Positions 14,893 to 21,191 of a stretch of 21,604 nucleotides of DNA are shown one piece after another. Made by a program: the position numbers and the translations under genes. Source of the stretch: a virus; IMG/VR virus record IMGVR_UViG_3300030382_002122, positions 1 to 21,604 of that record, one strand, 5' to 3'. The notes under the pieces were generated by a model. It saw nothing but the letters and a program-made list of their open reading frames with translations. It ran no database searches and was not told the origin of the DNA. Every line of letters starts with the position of its first letter. The stretch's first letter is position 1.

Positions 14893-14993
14893 CCATATCT
14901 CATATAAGCATCACAATCATTTAAGTTATGAGCTTCATAATATCCTACTGCGTAATCTGATTCTCTTATTTGCCAATTCTTGTACACTTCCAT
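14817..14993 (-). CDS. Small 58-aa protein downstream of the broken methyltransferase
   Basis: A 58-codon ORF beginning MEVYKNWQIRESDYAVGYYE, with a compact acidic and Tyr-rich N-terminal half (EAHNLNDCDAYMRYGKS) and a basic/hydrophobic end (KLKIVLMFF). Its ATG lies five bases after the stop of the broken C5-methyltransferase, which suggests coupling to that gene before it was damaged. No family recognised. The end of the ORF lies in a region with several inverted repeats, and the stop codon sits within one arm. Confidence 0.5.
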   Translation of the reverse strand: MEVYKNWQIRESDYAVGYYEAHNLNDCDAYMRYGKSVGVIKQVFIATNAKLKIVLMFF

Positions 14994-14997
14994 AATT

Positions 14998-15019
14998 TCT
15001 AAAATAATTCAGTTTGTTT
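14998..15019. repeat. 22-bp direct repeat at the 3' border of the broken methyltransferase
   Basis: Identical to 15632-15653. It covers the last codons (KQTELF) and stop of each methyltransferase copy and a few bases beyond. Confidence 0.85.
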
Positions 15020-15615
15020 TACATTTTGTTTTCTTGTTATTCCCATTGCTGTTTCTAATATTGTTTTCCCTGCTTCATAATCTACTAAATTACGAGCTAT
15101 TTTATTTATTCTTTGACTTCCTTTGTATTGATAAAAATCGTAACTATGAAACTTACATAGTTTTTTAGTTTCATTTAATCCCCTACTTATTTTAGGTTGC
15201 TCTCTATAACTTAATTTGTTAGGTAAATTAAAGTTATTCCAATACAAATGTCTACCTCTTTTTTTTGCAGGTATTAATGGCTCATAGTAAGGCACAACAT
15301 TTTCAATACAATATTTACCTTTAAAAAACATATTTAGGAAAATAATTTCTTGATAAAGCTTCATGTCTGGATATCTTGGTGTCCAACATTCTCGTGTATA
15401 TTGTGTTTGATTTATTTTACTATGAGAAGGACAAGGAGGACTGCTCCAAATAAAATCAAACTCTTTGCAACTATAACTGTATCATTTGGGAATCTTTCCT
15501 GGTAAAGTTTAGCAAGTTCTTCATCCCATTCAACTGCCGTTACTTCTATATCTGTTACCTCATCCCACTTATATCGGTTGCCACCTAAACAAGCATATAA
15601 ATTTAATATCTTCAT
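14999..15615 (-). pseudogene. Broken second copy of the cytosine-C5 methyltransferase
   Basis: Two fragments in different frames align end to end with the intact enzyme at 15633-16277. The first (from ATG at 15615) keeps motif I (MKILNLYACLGGNRYKW) and FPNDTVIV, then runs out of homology into a hydrophobic tail ending at 15412. In the -1 frame, homology resumes with CKEFDFIWSSPPCPSHSK (catalytic Cys motif) and continues through MKLYQEII and the ENV motif to KQTELF. About ten residues corresponding to GDAHEYLLKN are missing at the junction near 15478. The copy is 617 nt against 645, exactly 28 nt shorter, which also accounts for the frame change. The likely cause is a small deletion, perhaps between short TTGC-type repeats. 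Confidence 0.85.
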
Positions 15616-15617
15616 AT
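15596..15617. repeat. 22-bp direct repeat at the start of the broken methyltransferase
   Basis: Plus strand begins TATAAATTTAATATCTTCAT; identical to 16258-16279. It covers the first codons (MKILNLY) and start of each copy. Confidence 0.85.
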
Positions 15618-15631
15618 CTTAAAACTTAGTC

Positions 15632-15653
15632 TCTAAAATAATTCAGTTTGTTT
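15632..15653. repeat. 22-bp direct repeat at the 3' border of the intact methyltransferase
   Basis: Identical to 14998-15019; the copies lie 634 bp apart, 28 bp less than the 662-bp distance between the start-side repeats. Confidence 0.85.
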
Positions 15654-16277
15654 AGTGTTTTGTTCTTTTATAATATTTAAAGCACAGTCTAAAATATAAC
15701 TTCCAAGTTCAGAGTCTACACAATTTAATAATATAGTATCTTTTCTTTGTTTCATTCTATATTTACTTAAGTCAAACCCTCTTTGTTTCTGTAATACGTC
15801 CATAGTGTTACCTCGTATACTTTCCGTCTTCTTTTTATGATTACCAATATTAAAATTAGTCCAAAACAAATGTCTTCCTATTTTTTTTGCAGGGATTAAC
15901 GGAGTATAATAAGGTATTACATTCTCCACAACATACTTTCCTTTAAAGTACTTTTCAAGTAAAATTATCTCTTGATATAAAGTCATATCAACATACTTAA
16001 CATCTAATTTATCTCGTGTTTTTTGTCCTTGTTTTGTACAAGTATACCTCATTCTACTGTGTGTTGGACAAGGTGGTGAACTCCAGATAAAATCATAATT
16101 CATATAGTTTTTTAGCAAGTATTCATGTGCATCACCTATAATAACTTCATCATTAGGGAAATAATCTCTATATACCATAGCAATTTCTTCATTGTACTCT
16201 ACAGCAGTAACCTCATGTTCATCTTTCCATAATTTTCTATTACCACCAATACCAGAGTATAAATTTAATATCTTCAT
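15633..16277 (-). CDS. Short DNA cytosine-C5 methyltransferase
   Basis: This 214-aa enzyme transfers a methyl group from S-adenosylmethionine to cytosine C5. It shows motif I at about 3-17 (ILNLYSGIGGNRKLW), an acidic residue for the cofactor (VEYNEE), motif IV at 66-72 (SSPPCPT, catalytic Cys70) and motif VI at 117-121 (VENVI). GRHLFWTNF at about 134-142 takes the place of motif VIII. It is much shorter than bacterial Dcm-type enzymes and has little room for a target recognition domain, as in other compact phage versions. It probably protects phage DNA from host restriction (inference). The same module is repeated downstream as a broken copy. Confidence 0.8.
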   Translation of the reverse strand: MKILNLYSGIGGNRKLWKDEHEVTAVEYNEEIAMVYRDYFPNDEVIIGDAHEYLLKNYMNYDFIWSSPPCPTHSRMRYTCTKQGQKTRDKLDVKYVDMTLYQEIILLEKYFKGKYVVENVIPYYTPLIPAKKIGRHLFWTNFNIGNHKKKTESIRGNTMDVLQKQRGFDLSKYRMKQRKDTILLNCVDSELGSYILDCALNIIKEQNTKQTELF

Positions 16278-16279
16278 AT
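16258..16279. repeat. 22-bp direct repeat at the start of the intact methyltransferase
   Basis: Identical to 15596-15617. It includes the ATG at 16277 and the first six codons. Confidence 0.85.
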
Positions 16280-16335
16280 TGTTTAGTGTTTTTATGTCAT
16301 TTGATAGTATGATACCATTTTATAAAGAAAGTTCA

Positions 16336-16530
16336 TTAGGAGTAAGATAAAGTGCCTTGTTCGGCATTTCTACTAACATAAGTAGGGTTAACATAGTAAA
16401 CAATCTCTTTTGACTTTCTTTCTTCATATTCTTTTACTGCCTTATAATATGCTTTGTGAATGTCTTTGTTAACAAAATCCCTATTTTTCATATAGCGGAC
16501 AACTAAGTTTTTTATTTCTCTAGTACGCAT
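16336..16530 (-). CDS. 64-aa protein of unknown function
   Basis: Begins MRTREIKNLVVRYMKNRDFV. It is basic and helical (HKAYYKAVKEYEERKSKE) with a short polar tail ending GTLSYS. The start overlaps the end of the 105-aa gene by 11 nt. No motif recognised. A 58-bp gap with no feature separates it from the methyltransferase. Confidence 0.55.
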   Translation of the reverse strand: MRTREIKNLVVRYMKNRDFVNKDIHKAYYKAVKEYEERKSKEIVYYVNPTYVSRNAEQGTLSYS

Positions 16531-16837
16531 AGCCTAAATCTTTTCTAACTGTACTCTGTTCCCGTTGTCTGTCAGCATAAGTAGCACCCCTTAATGCTTT
16601 CTGCTCTTCCTCTATTTTTCGCCTTACCCTCATTATGCTTTCAGGGTGTGATAGCTTTTTATATCTGAGCAGTAAAAGAAATTCTCTTGCTGTCATTGTT
16701 TCACTCTGCCCTATTTCATCCCACCACACCCTTGCTATTAGTTTGTAGTAGCAATCCTGGTATTCTTTGCCTTTTGAACTTTCTAGTAGTTCTTTTACTA
16801 AGTCGTAGTGTTTAAGTATTTTCATCTTATTATCCAA
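16520..16837 (-). CDS. 105-aa protein of unknown function, recurrent in Bacteroidota phages
   Basis: Begins MDNKMKILKHYDLVKELLES. A central YYKLIARVWWDEIG segment is followed by FLLLLRYKKLSHPESIMRVRRKIEEE and then ALRGATYADRQ. The block PESIxRxRRKxxEExxxLRG is one I have seen in small proteins next to replication genes of Bacteroidota phages, but no function is established to my knowledge. It has strong basic helices suited to nucleic-acid or protein contact. It overlaps the 197-aa gene upstream by 16 nt and the 64-aa gene downstream by 11 nt. The ATG at 16837 and the internal ATG five codons in are both possible starts. Confidence 0.6.
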   Translation of the reverse strand: MDNKMKILKHYDLVKELLESSKGKEYQDCYYKLIARVWWDEIGQSETMTAREFLLLLRYKKLSHPESIMRVRRKIEEEQKALRGATYADRQREQSTVRKDLGYAY

Positions 16838-17415
16838 CCTTTCTTTTCTAGTTCTTTTATTCTCTCCTCATTCTTTGCCTTATTCTCAGCATCCTTTTGC
16901 TTTTGTGTTTTCTTTGGTTCTTTAGCCTCTGCTTTTAATCGGGCATACATCTTGGTAAATTTATCCTCTTTTAAATGCTCTGCTTTGTGTTTAGAATTTT
17001 CTTTTATTCTCTGCGTTACTGCAAACTCTTGTTTTTCTATTGAGTATTGTTCTAGTTCGTGAATAATGTTTTGTAGTATAGGTTTACCGTATGGATTGTT
17101 TTTTACTAGCCTGTCTGTTATGCAGGTAATATCTGAAATAGTGTAAGAATAATAGTGCTGAATAATATAATTAACCAGGTAGTCAATATGTGCCTCCTGC
17201 ATATCTGCTTTCAGTATGAATACCATTCTTGCTATCTCTACTGCTAAAATTGATTTACATAGTGGAATGCCTCCATCCGATTCTATGCCCTTAAAAGTAA
17301 TCTCTGTGCTATTCCATACCCCTTTAAGAGTTACTGCTCTACTGCTCTGATTTAGTATTATACTTTTTGATAAGGTTTGCTGCTGCGTTTGCAGTTTGTT
17401 CTTGGTGTGTTTCAT
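16822..17415 (-). CDS. 197-aa protein of unknown function next to the replication gene
   Basis: From the only in-frame ATG (17415) the gene overlaps the end of the DUF4373-type gene by 77 nt, unusually long for this region. The protein has a polar N-terminus that is coding only within the overlap. A core follows (ILAVEIARMVFILKADMQEAHIDYLVNYIIQHYYSYTI…), then LVKNNPYGKPILQNIIHELEQY, and a highly charged Lys/Glu coiled coil from about 135 to the end. It has the look of a helical adaptor or helicase-loader-like protein, and its place after a replication initiator candidate supports that, but I recognise no family motif and no Walker A. Treat the function as unknown. Confidence 0.55.
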   Translation of the reverse strand: MKHTKNKLQTQQQTLSKSIILNQSSRAVTLKGVWNSTEITFKGIESDGGIPLCKSILAVEIARMVFILKADMQEAHIDYLVNYIIQHYYSYTISDITCITDRLVKNNPYGKPILQNIIHELEQYSIEKQEFAVTQRIKENSKHKAEHLKEDKFTKMYARLKAEAKEPKKTQKQKDAENKAKNEERIKELEKKGWIIR

Positions 17416-18088
17416 TGTTGTTAGTTTTTATTGTGTAAAATCCTGTCCATCCTTTATTCATTGATTGCTGCATAATAGATATGGCTGTTTCTTGATTGCC
17501 GTCTGCTAAATTACATAATTCTGTTAATGCAGATTGCTCACCAATAATTTTATAGGGTGGTTTTTTTAGTTCCTCACGGTAGTCTTTCCATAGTTCCCAT
17601 TTATCAGAAAACTTTTTAGTAACAAATGGAATCACCAAAACCCTCTTTTGTTTATTTACTTTACTTTCCTTTACTTTACTCTCCTCTCCTTTACTTGTAT
17701 TGCTTACGCTATGCTCAGGCAATGCATTTGCATATGCTTTTGCATTATTCCATCTTTCATTAGCTGCATCCCTTGCCCTTTTTGATCTTTCTATGTATGG
17801 TTGCAGGTATGTTATTTGTTTTATAGAGAAAAATAAGTCATCTTCAATAGTAAATAGGTCAAATTTAGTAACTACTGCTATTAATTTTTCTTTTGATGTA
17901 TGCCATTCATAAGCCAAATCCTCTATAATATTCAATGGTAGTTTAAACTCTGTCTGTTCCCTGAGTACTTCTAGGAGCATAAAGTACATTCCATAACCCT
18001 CAATATCCATTACCCTGCGAAGTTTTACAAGTTTACTATCATTCCTGGCATTGGAATAATGAGGGAAATAATAAGCATCTTTTTTCAT
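17339..18088 (-). CDS. DUF4373/Lin1244-type replication protein
   Basis: A 249-aa protein whose N-terminus (KDAYYFPHYSNARNDSKL, then MDIEGYGMYFMLLEVLREQ) is the hallmark of the Lin1244/Lin1753-like DUF4373 domain, a winged-helix module found in phage replication initiation proteins. It continues to about residue 110 (YIERSKRARDAANERWNN). A low-complexity linker with repeated SKVKESK follows, then a C-terminal domain (SDKWELWKDYREELKKPPY, then ALTELCNLADGN) like DnaD-type tails. It likely binds the origin and recruits the replication helicase. The start overlaps the MazG-like stop by four bases. The linker is encoded by near-repeated TTTACTTT runs. Confidence 0.75.
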   Translation of the reverse strand: MKKDAYYFPHYSNARNDSKLVKLRRVMDIEGYGMYFMLLEVLREQTEFKLPLNIIEDLAYEWHTSKEKLIAVVTKFDLFTIEDDLFFSIKQITYLQPYIERSKRARDAANERWNNAKAYANALPEHSVSNTSKGEESKVKESKVNKQKRVLVIPFVTKKFSDKWELWKDYREELKKPPYKIIGEQSALTELCNLADGNQETAISIMQQSMNKGWTGFYTIKTNNNETHQEQTANAAANLIKKYNTKSEQ

Positions 18089-18339
18089 TTGTTTAGCATT
18101 TTTTCTATTTTATATACTTCCCATTCTTTTACCTGACTTTCACAATCAAACATCATTTTTAATTGAGCAGTCATTATTTCTACATCTGCAATCTCTTCAA
18201 TTATATTATCTACATCCCCTTGTCTATTCATAAACTTTGCTAATGCCATTTGCAGCTCAGCAAGTTCCTCAATAGCTTTTATAATCTGAGCTTGATTACC
18301 AAATTTATCTTTATATTTTTTGTATGCTTTTCTTAACAT
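18085..18339 (-). CDS. MazG-like nucleotide pyrophosphohydrolase
   Basis: An 84-aa all-helical protein with EELAELQMALAKF (24-36) and EEIADVEIMTAQL (48-60). The Glu/Asp residues of the ExxE…ExxD pattern bind magnesium in MazG-type pyrophosphohydrolases, which hydrolyse NTPs or dNTPs and have been linked to nucleotide pool and ppGpp control during infection. The length fits the single-domain, dimer-forming type. Its start overlaps the methyltransferase stop by seven bases and its stop overlaps the replication gene by four. The substrate cannot be told from sequence. Confidence 0.75.
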   Translation of the reverse strand: MLRKAYKKYKDKFGNQAQIIKAIEELAELQMALAKFMNRQGDVDNIIEEIADVEIMTAQLKMMFDCESQVKEWEVYKIEKMLNK

Positions 18340-19319
18340 TTCTCAAATTTTAGTTCGTGTTGTTCGTTTATAAATCTGATTTTCACTTCCATTAGGTTTT
18401 TAATTGCTTGTTTATAATAACTATCTTTTAATTCTATTCCGATTGATTTACGCCCCAAGCTTACGGGGCTGTATACTTCACTACCAACGCCCATAAATGG
18501 AGTTAAAACAACCTCACCAGGGTTTGAATATAGTTCTACTATTCTATCAATAACATCTAATTGCAACGGGTGTACATGCTTTTCATCGTCCTCATCTTTG
18601 CTCTCTTTGAACTTTAAAACTTCATCAACTCTTATATCATCCCATACCGAGGAGGCGTACCGTTGCCAAATAATATGAGATAGTTTATTTGTTTTGGGGT
18701 CTTTATGGTCTTTGTATTTCTTCTGTAAATATTCTAATGAACCGTATTTATTAACCATTGCTGGAAGTATTGGAGTTTCACCAGCATAATGAGTTAATCC
18801 TACTGGGTGAGTAACTGGAATTTTATTTTCACCTCTTTTTTTGAATATTAAAAGATAATCAGGATTTGCGGTAAAACATTCCGTAGAATCTTCAACTATT
18901 AATTTATGCATTAATGATCGAACCATTGTTCTTAATCTTACTTTTAACGGTTCTTTCCAAATGGTTATTTTATTACGATAATTAAAACCATATTTCTTAT
19001 GAAGTGTTATTATTTCGTGTGGAAAATCCCACATAGAACCGTCTTTATTCATTATATCCGTACAATGAACCGCCGTTATTCTACCATCTTTTGTAACGCG
19101 TGAAATTTCAGCAATTAAATATTCGTATTGTTGTAAAAACTGTTCTTTAGTTTCACAATTTGAAAAGTCATTATCACTAGAACTGTAATTATACAATCCT
19201 GCAAACGGTGGTGAATATACCGATAAATCAACACTTTCCTTTTCTAGTGTTGGAAGTACATACATACAATCACTTTCATAGATTGCATACTGGTCTGTAA
19301 TTTTTTGATCTTTTACCAT
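18333..19319 (-). CDS. Beta-class DNA amino-methyltransferase (N4-cytosine or N6-adenine)
   Basis: In this 328-aa enzyme the catalytic motif IV, SPPF (36-39), comes first and the cofactor motif I, FMGVGSE (275-281), near the end, followed by GRKSIGIE. That order defines the beta class of amino-methyltransferases, which methylate the exocyclic N4 of cytosine or N6 of adenine. The SPP(F/Y/W) form is more common for N4-cytosine enzymes, so that is slightly favoured. The region between about 110 and 250 would hold the target recognition domain. It overlaps the upstream helicase gene by seven bases, a pairing seen in many phages, possibly for self-modification. No restriction endonuclease gene is visible beside it. 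Confidence 0.85.
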   Translation of the reverse strand: MVKDQKITDQYAIYESDCMYVLPTLEKESVDLSVYSPPFAGLYNYSSSDNDFSNCETKEQFLQQYEYLIAEISRVTKDGRITAVHCTDIMNKDGSMWDFPHEIITLHKKYGFNYRNKITIWKEPLKVRLRTMVRSLMHKLIVEDSTECFTANPDYLLIFKKRGENKIPVTHPVGLTHYAGETPILPAMVNKYGSLEYLQKKYKDHKDPKTNKLSHIIWQRYASSVWDDIRVDEVLKFKESKDEDDEKHVHPLQLDVIDRIVELYSNPGEVVLTPFMGVGSEVYSPVSLGRKSIGIELKDSYYKQAIKNLMEVKIRFINEQHELKFEKC

Positions 19320-20671
19320 ATTGGAAGTTTTATGTTTTGATTAAATTCTGATTTCTTTTCTTTATATCCATTTAAGGAAACATTCAACTTATTGAATAAT
19401 TGATTTGATTTTTCAGCTTTTGCTAACAACCCGTCTAATACTCTTTTTTGACCATCAGAATAAACCAAATCAACCTCAACTGGTTCTGTTTGTCCGAATC
19501 TCCAAAACCTGCGAATTGATTGATAATACTGTTCAAAACTAAACGTAGGAAAATACGTAGTATGGTTACAATGTTGCCAATTAAGACCAAAGGCTGTCAT
19601 TTTCGGCTTTGTTATTAGTTTCTTTATTTCACCATTATAAAAAGCTAACAAAATTTCCTCTTTTTTATCCAGGTTCATCGATCCTTTTATCTCGTATGCT
19701 TCTGAATCCATTTGGTTTAACAGTTCGCTTTCTCGGTTATAATTACACCAATAAACAGAAGTTTTATGTTTACTTGCTAATTCAAAAGCACGTTCACATC
19801 TAACATCAATAGTCAGTCTTTGTTCTTCTTTTATTTCTGGCAACCTTTTGGCTATCATTGTGAACATTTGTATTTGTCCGTTAATAATCATATTTTCTTT
19901 ATTCTCAACAGCGTGATAATTTGTAATGAGTTCAGGTAAAACAAATCTAGTATCATCAAATCCTAAGTCGCTAGGTTTACGCATTGAAATACTCCAACTC
20001 GAAACCCACTCAAAGAATGATTCTTTTGCATGTCCTTTTAATATCCATTTAGTACCTATGTTCATTGGAGAAATAGTATCTTCATTATTAGTAAAGAACT
20101 TTGTTAACATATCGGAATAACCCATATATCCTAACGCCTCTGAACTTGTACCTAATTCGATAAAATCGTTTGGTGAGGGGGTAGCTGTAAATAAATATCT
20201 ATACTTTACTTTCTTTAAGAACGTAGTAACTTGGGTTTTGATTGATCCTTTGAAGTTTTTTAATATCGAACTTTCATCTAATAGAACACAATCAAAATCC
20301 AGGTAATTGAATTTATCTAACCGTTCATAATTACAAACTACAATTTTAGTTTTATAATTGCCGTCTTTTGAATATTCAATATCTCCTACTCCAAACTTTT
20401 CAGCCTCACGAATAAATTGAAAAGCAACCGCCAAAGGTGTGATTATCAAAACGGGTTTATTTGTCTTTTGAATATAGTTTTTTGCTATAACTAATTCAAT
20501 AATTGTTTTACCTAATCCAGTATCTAAAAACACCGCTGCCCTACCTTTTTTAATTGCGTATTCTGAAACGTGTTTTTGAAAGTCAAATAAATAATCAGGA
20601 ATGAATGTAGGTTCTATTCCATAGTTATTACTTAATTGTGATTTTTGTATTAGAAATTTTTTATATTCCAT
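19313..20671 (-). CDS. SF2/SNF2-like DNA helicase
   Basis: This 452-aa ATPase has Walker A DTGLGKT (50-56), motif Ia-like LIITPLAVAFQF, motif II LLDESS (130-135, DESS instead of DEAH), motif III TATPSP (163-168) and a motif VI region QSIRRFWRFGQ. The last is the SNF2-type form, giving a double-stranded-DNA translocase or helicase. It is paired with a methyltransferase gene (seven-base overlap), which suggests the two act on phage DNA together, in replication or modification. It is compact, without extra accessory domains. The start is 10 bases after a terminator-like T run, so its expression may depend on readthrough of the upstream structured RNA. Confidence 0.85.
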   Translation of the reverse strand: MEYKKFLIQKSQLSNNYGIEPTFIPDYLFDFQKHVSEYAIKKGRAAVFLDTGLGKTIIELVIAKNYIQKTNKPVLIITPLAVAFQFIREAEKFGVGDIEYSKDGNYKTKIVVCNYERLDKFNYLDFDCVLLDESSILKNFKGSIKTQVTTFLKKVKYRYLFTATPSPNDFIELGTSSEALGYMGYSDMLTKFFTNNEDTISPMNIGTKWILKGHAKESFFEWVSSWSISMRKPSDLGFDDTRFVLPELITNYHAVENKENMIINGQIQMFTMIAKRLPEIKEEQRLTIDVRCERAFELASKHKTSVYWCNYNRESELLNQMDSEAYEIKGSMNLDKKEEILLAFYNGEIKKLITKPKMTAFGLNWQHCNHTTYFPTFSFEQYYQSIRRFWRFGQTEPVEVDLVYSDGQKRVLDGLLAKAEKSNQLFNKLNVSLNGYKEKKSEFNQNIKLPIW

Positions 20672-20681
20672 GTGTTTTTAT

Positions 20682-20729
20682 AAAAAAACCCATACGAGTT
20701 CGGCAATGCAGCACCTCCCCCGTATAGGT
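20682..20729 (-). terminator. Terminator-like hairpin with T7 upstream of the helicase
   Basis: The arms ACCTATACG (20729-20721) and CGTATGGGT (20696-20688) pair over nine positions, one of them G-U, around a 24-nt loop that contains GGAGG. Seven T residues (20688-20682) follow directly on the minus strand. It could end the small RNA or attenuate transcription into the helicase gene. Confidence 0.65.
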
Positions 20730-20764
20730 TCAAAGTTCTTTTATGTCGATTACTGCACTAATCA
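20682..20764 (-). ncRNA. Candidate structured small RNA or attenuator leader upstream of the helicase operon
   Basis: A TACATTTG promoter box ends at 20770, so transcription should begin near 20764. The RNA would then open with a perfect hairpin GATTA-GTGCAG-TAATC (20763-20748), pass through a short A-rich single-stranded linker, and close with the nine-pair hairpin and T7 run at 20729-20682. The first loop (GTGCAG) can pair along its whole length with CTGCAT in the second loop (20711-20706), one position being G-U, so a kissing or pseudoknot contact is possible. No convincing peptide is encoded. Total length is about 83 nt. I do not recognise a known RNA family. It may act in trans, or in cis as an attenuator for the helicase and methyltransferase genes. 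Confidence 0.55.
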
Positions 20765-20769
20765 TATTG

Positions 20770-20777
20770 CAAATGTA
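20770..20777 (-). promoter_or_regulatory. TACATTTG promoter -7 box for the small RNA
   Basis: Matches TAnnTTTG and begins immediately after the stop codon of the 137-aa gene. Its flanks (AAAGTAA before, GCAA overlapping the end) match those of the sigma factor promoter at 14378-14385. I see no TTG at the ideal upstream spacing, so it is weaker than that promoter or depends on another factor. Confidence 0.5.
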
Positions 20778-21191
20778 TTACTTTAATTTTAATAACTCAG
20801 CATCGGGCAATAAACCTTTTCCAATTGCATTGTCTTTTAACTGCTGTGTTGCATCAGTAAACCCATTTGATCTTTTAACTTTCCGTCTTAATGTATTAGC
20901 AACATCAGCCTGGTCTAATTCTGATGCAATCTTCCACCTGTCAATAGGATTGCCTTTTATCTTATTATTTTTTAGGCTTATTGTTATATGTCCCTCTCCT
21001 GCCAATTGACCCAATGCCCTATCTATTGACCTTTTAACTCTATCTTCAAGGTGCTTATGTGTATATACATTATAAGCATCACCAAACGCATATTCAGCAA
21101 TATCAGATACAGTCATATACCCCTCTGTATCACTCTTTAATGCTTTAATGATTAAGTCCTTTACTAATTCTTTTTTTTCAAATCTACTCAT
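20778..21191 (-). CDS. 137-aa winged-helix-like protein of unknown function
   Basis: Begins MSRFEKKELVKDLIIKALKS. The pattern TVSDIAEYAFGD, then LEDRVKRSIDRALGQLAGEGHITISLKNN, reads as helix, helix, recognition helix and wing, so a winged helix-turn-helix of about residues 5-85 is likely. The C-terminal part is polar (RRKVKRSNGFTDATQQLKDN). It may bind DNA and act as an early regulator or replication accessory factor, but I recognise no named family. The start overlaps the end of the preceding gene by eight bases. A TACATTTG promoter box begins one base after its stop codon. Confidence 0.6.
   Translation of the reverse strand: MSRFEKKELVKDLIIKALKSDTEGYMTVSDIAEYAFGDAYNVYTHKHLEDRVKRSIDRALGQLAGEGHITISLKNNKIKGNPIDRWKIASELDQADVANTLRRKVKRSNGFTDATQQLKDNAIGKGLLPDAELLKLK

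Noticed and set aside
14999-15364. 121-codon ORF as an independent gene
   Set aside because: It begins mid-homology at an internal Met of the broken methyltransferase, lacks motif I and the PC motif, and the homology extends upstream of its ATG in the same frame.
15412-15615. 67-codon ORF as an independent small membrane protein
   Set aside because: Its hydrophobic end (FGAVLLVLLIV) is out-of-frame translation of the methyltransferase FDFIWSSPPCP region, not a membrane segment.
20690-20765. tRNA, or an 11-codon leader peptide in the small RNA
   Set aside because: No cloverleaf with a T arm can be formed on either strand. The peptide ATG lies at or before the predicted transcript start, so it would not be translated from this RNA.
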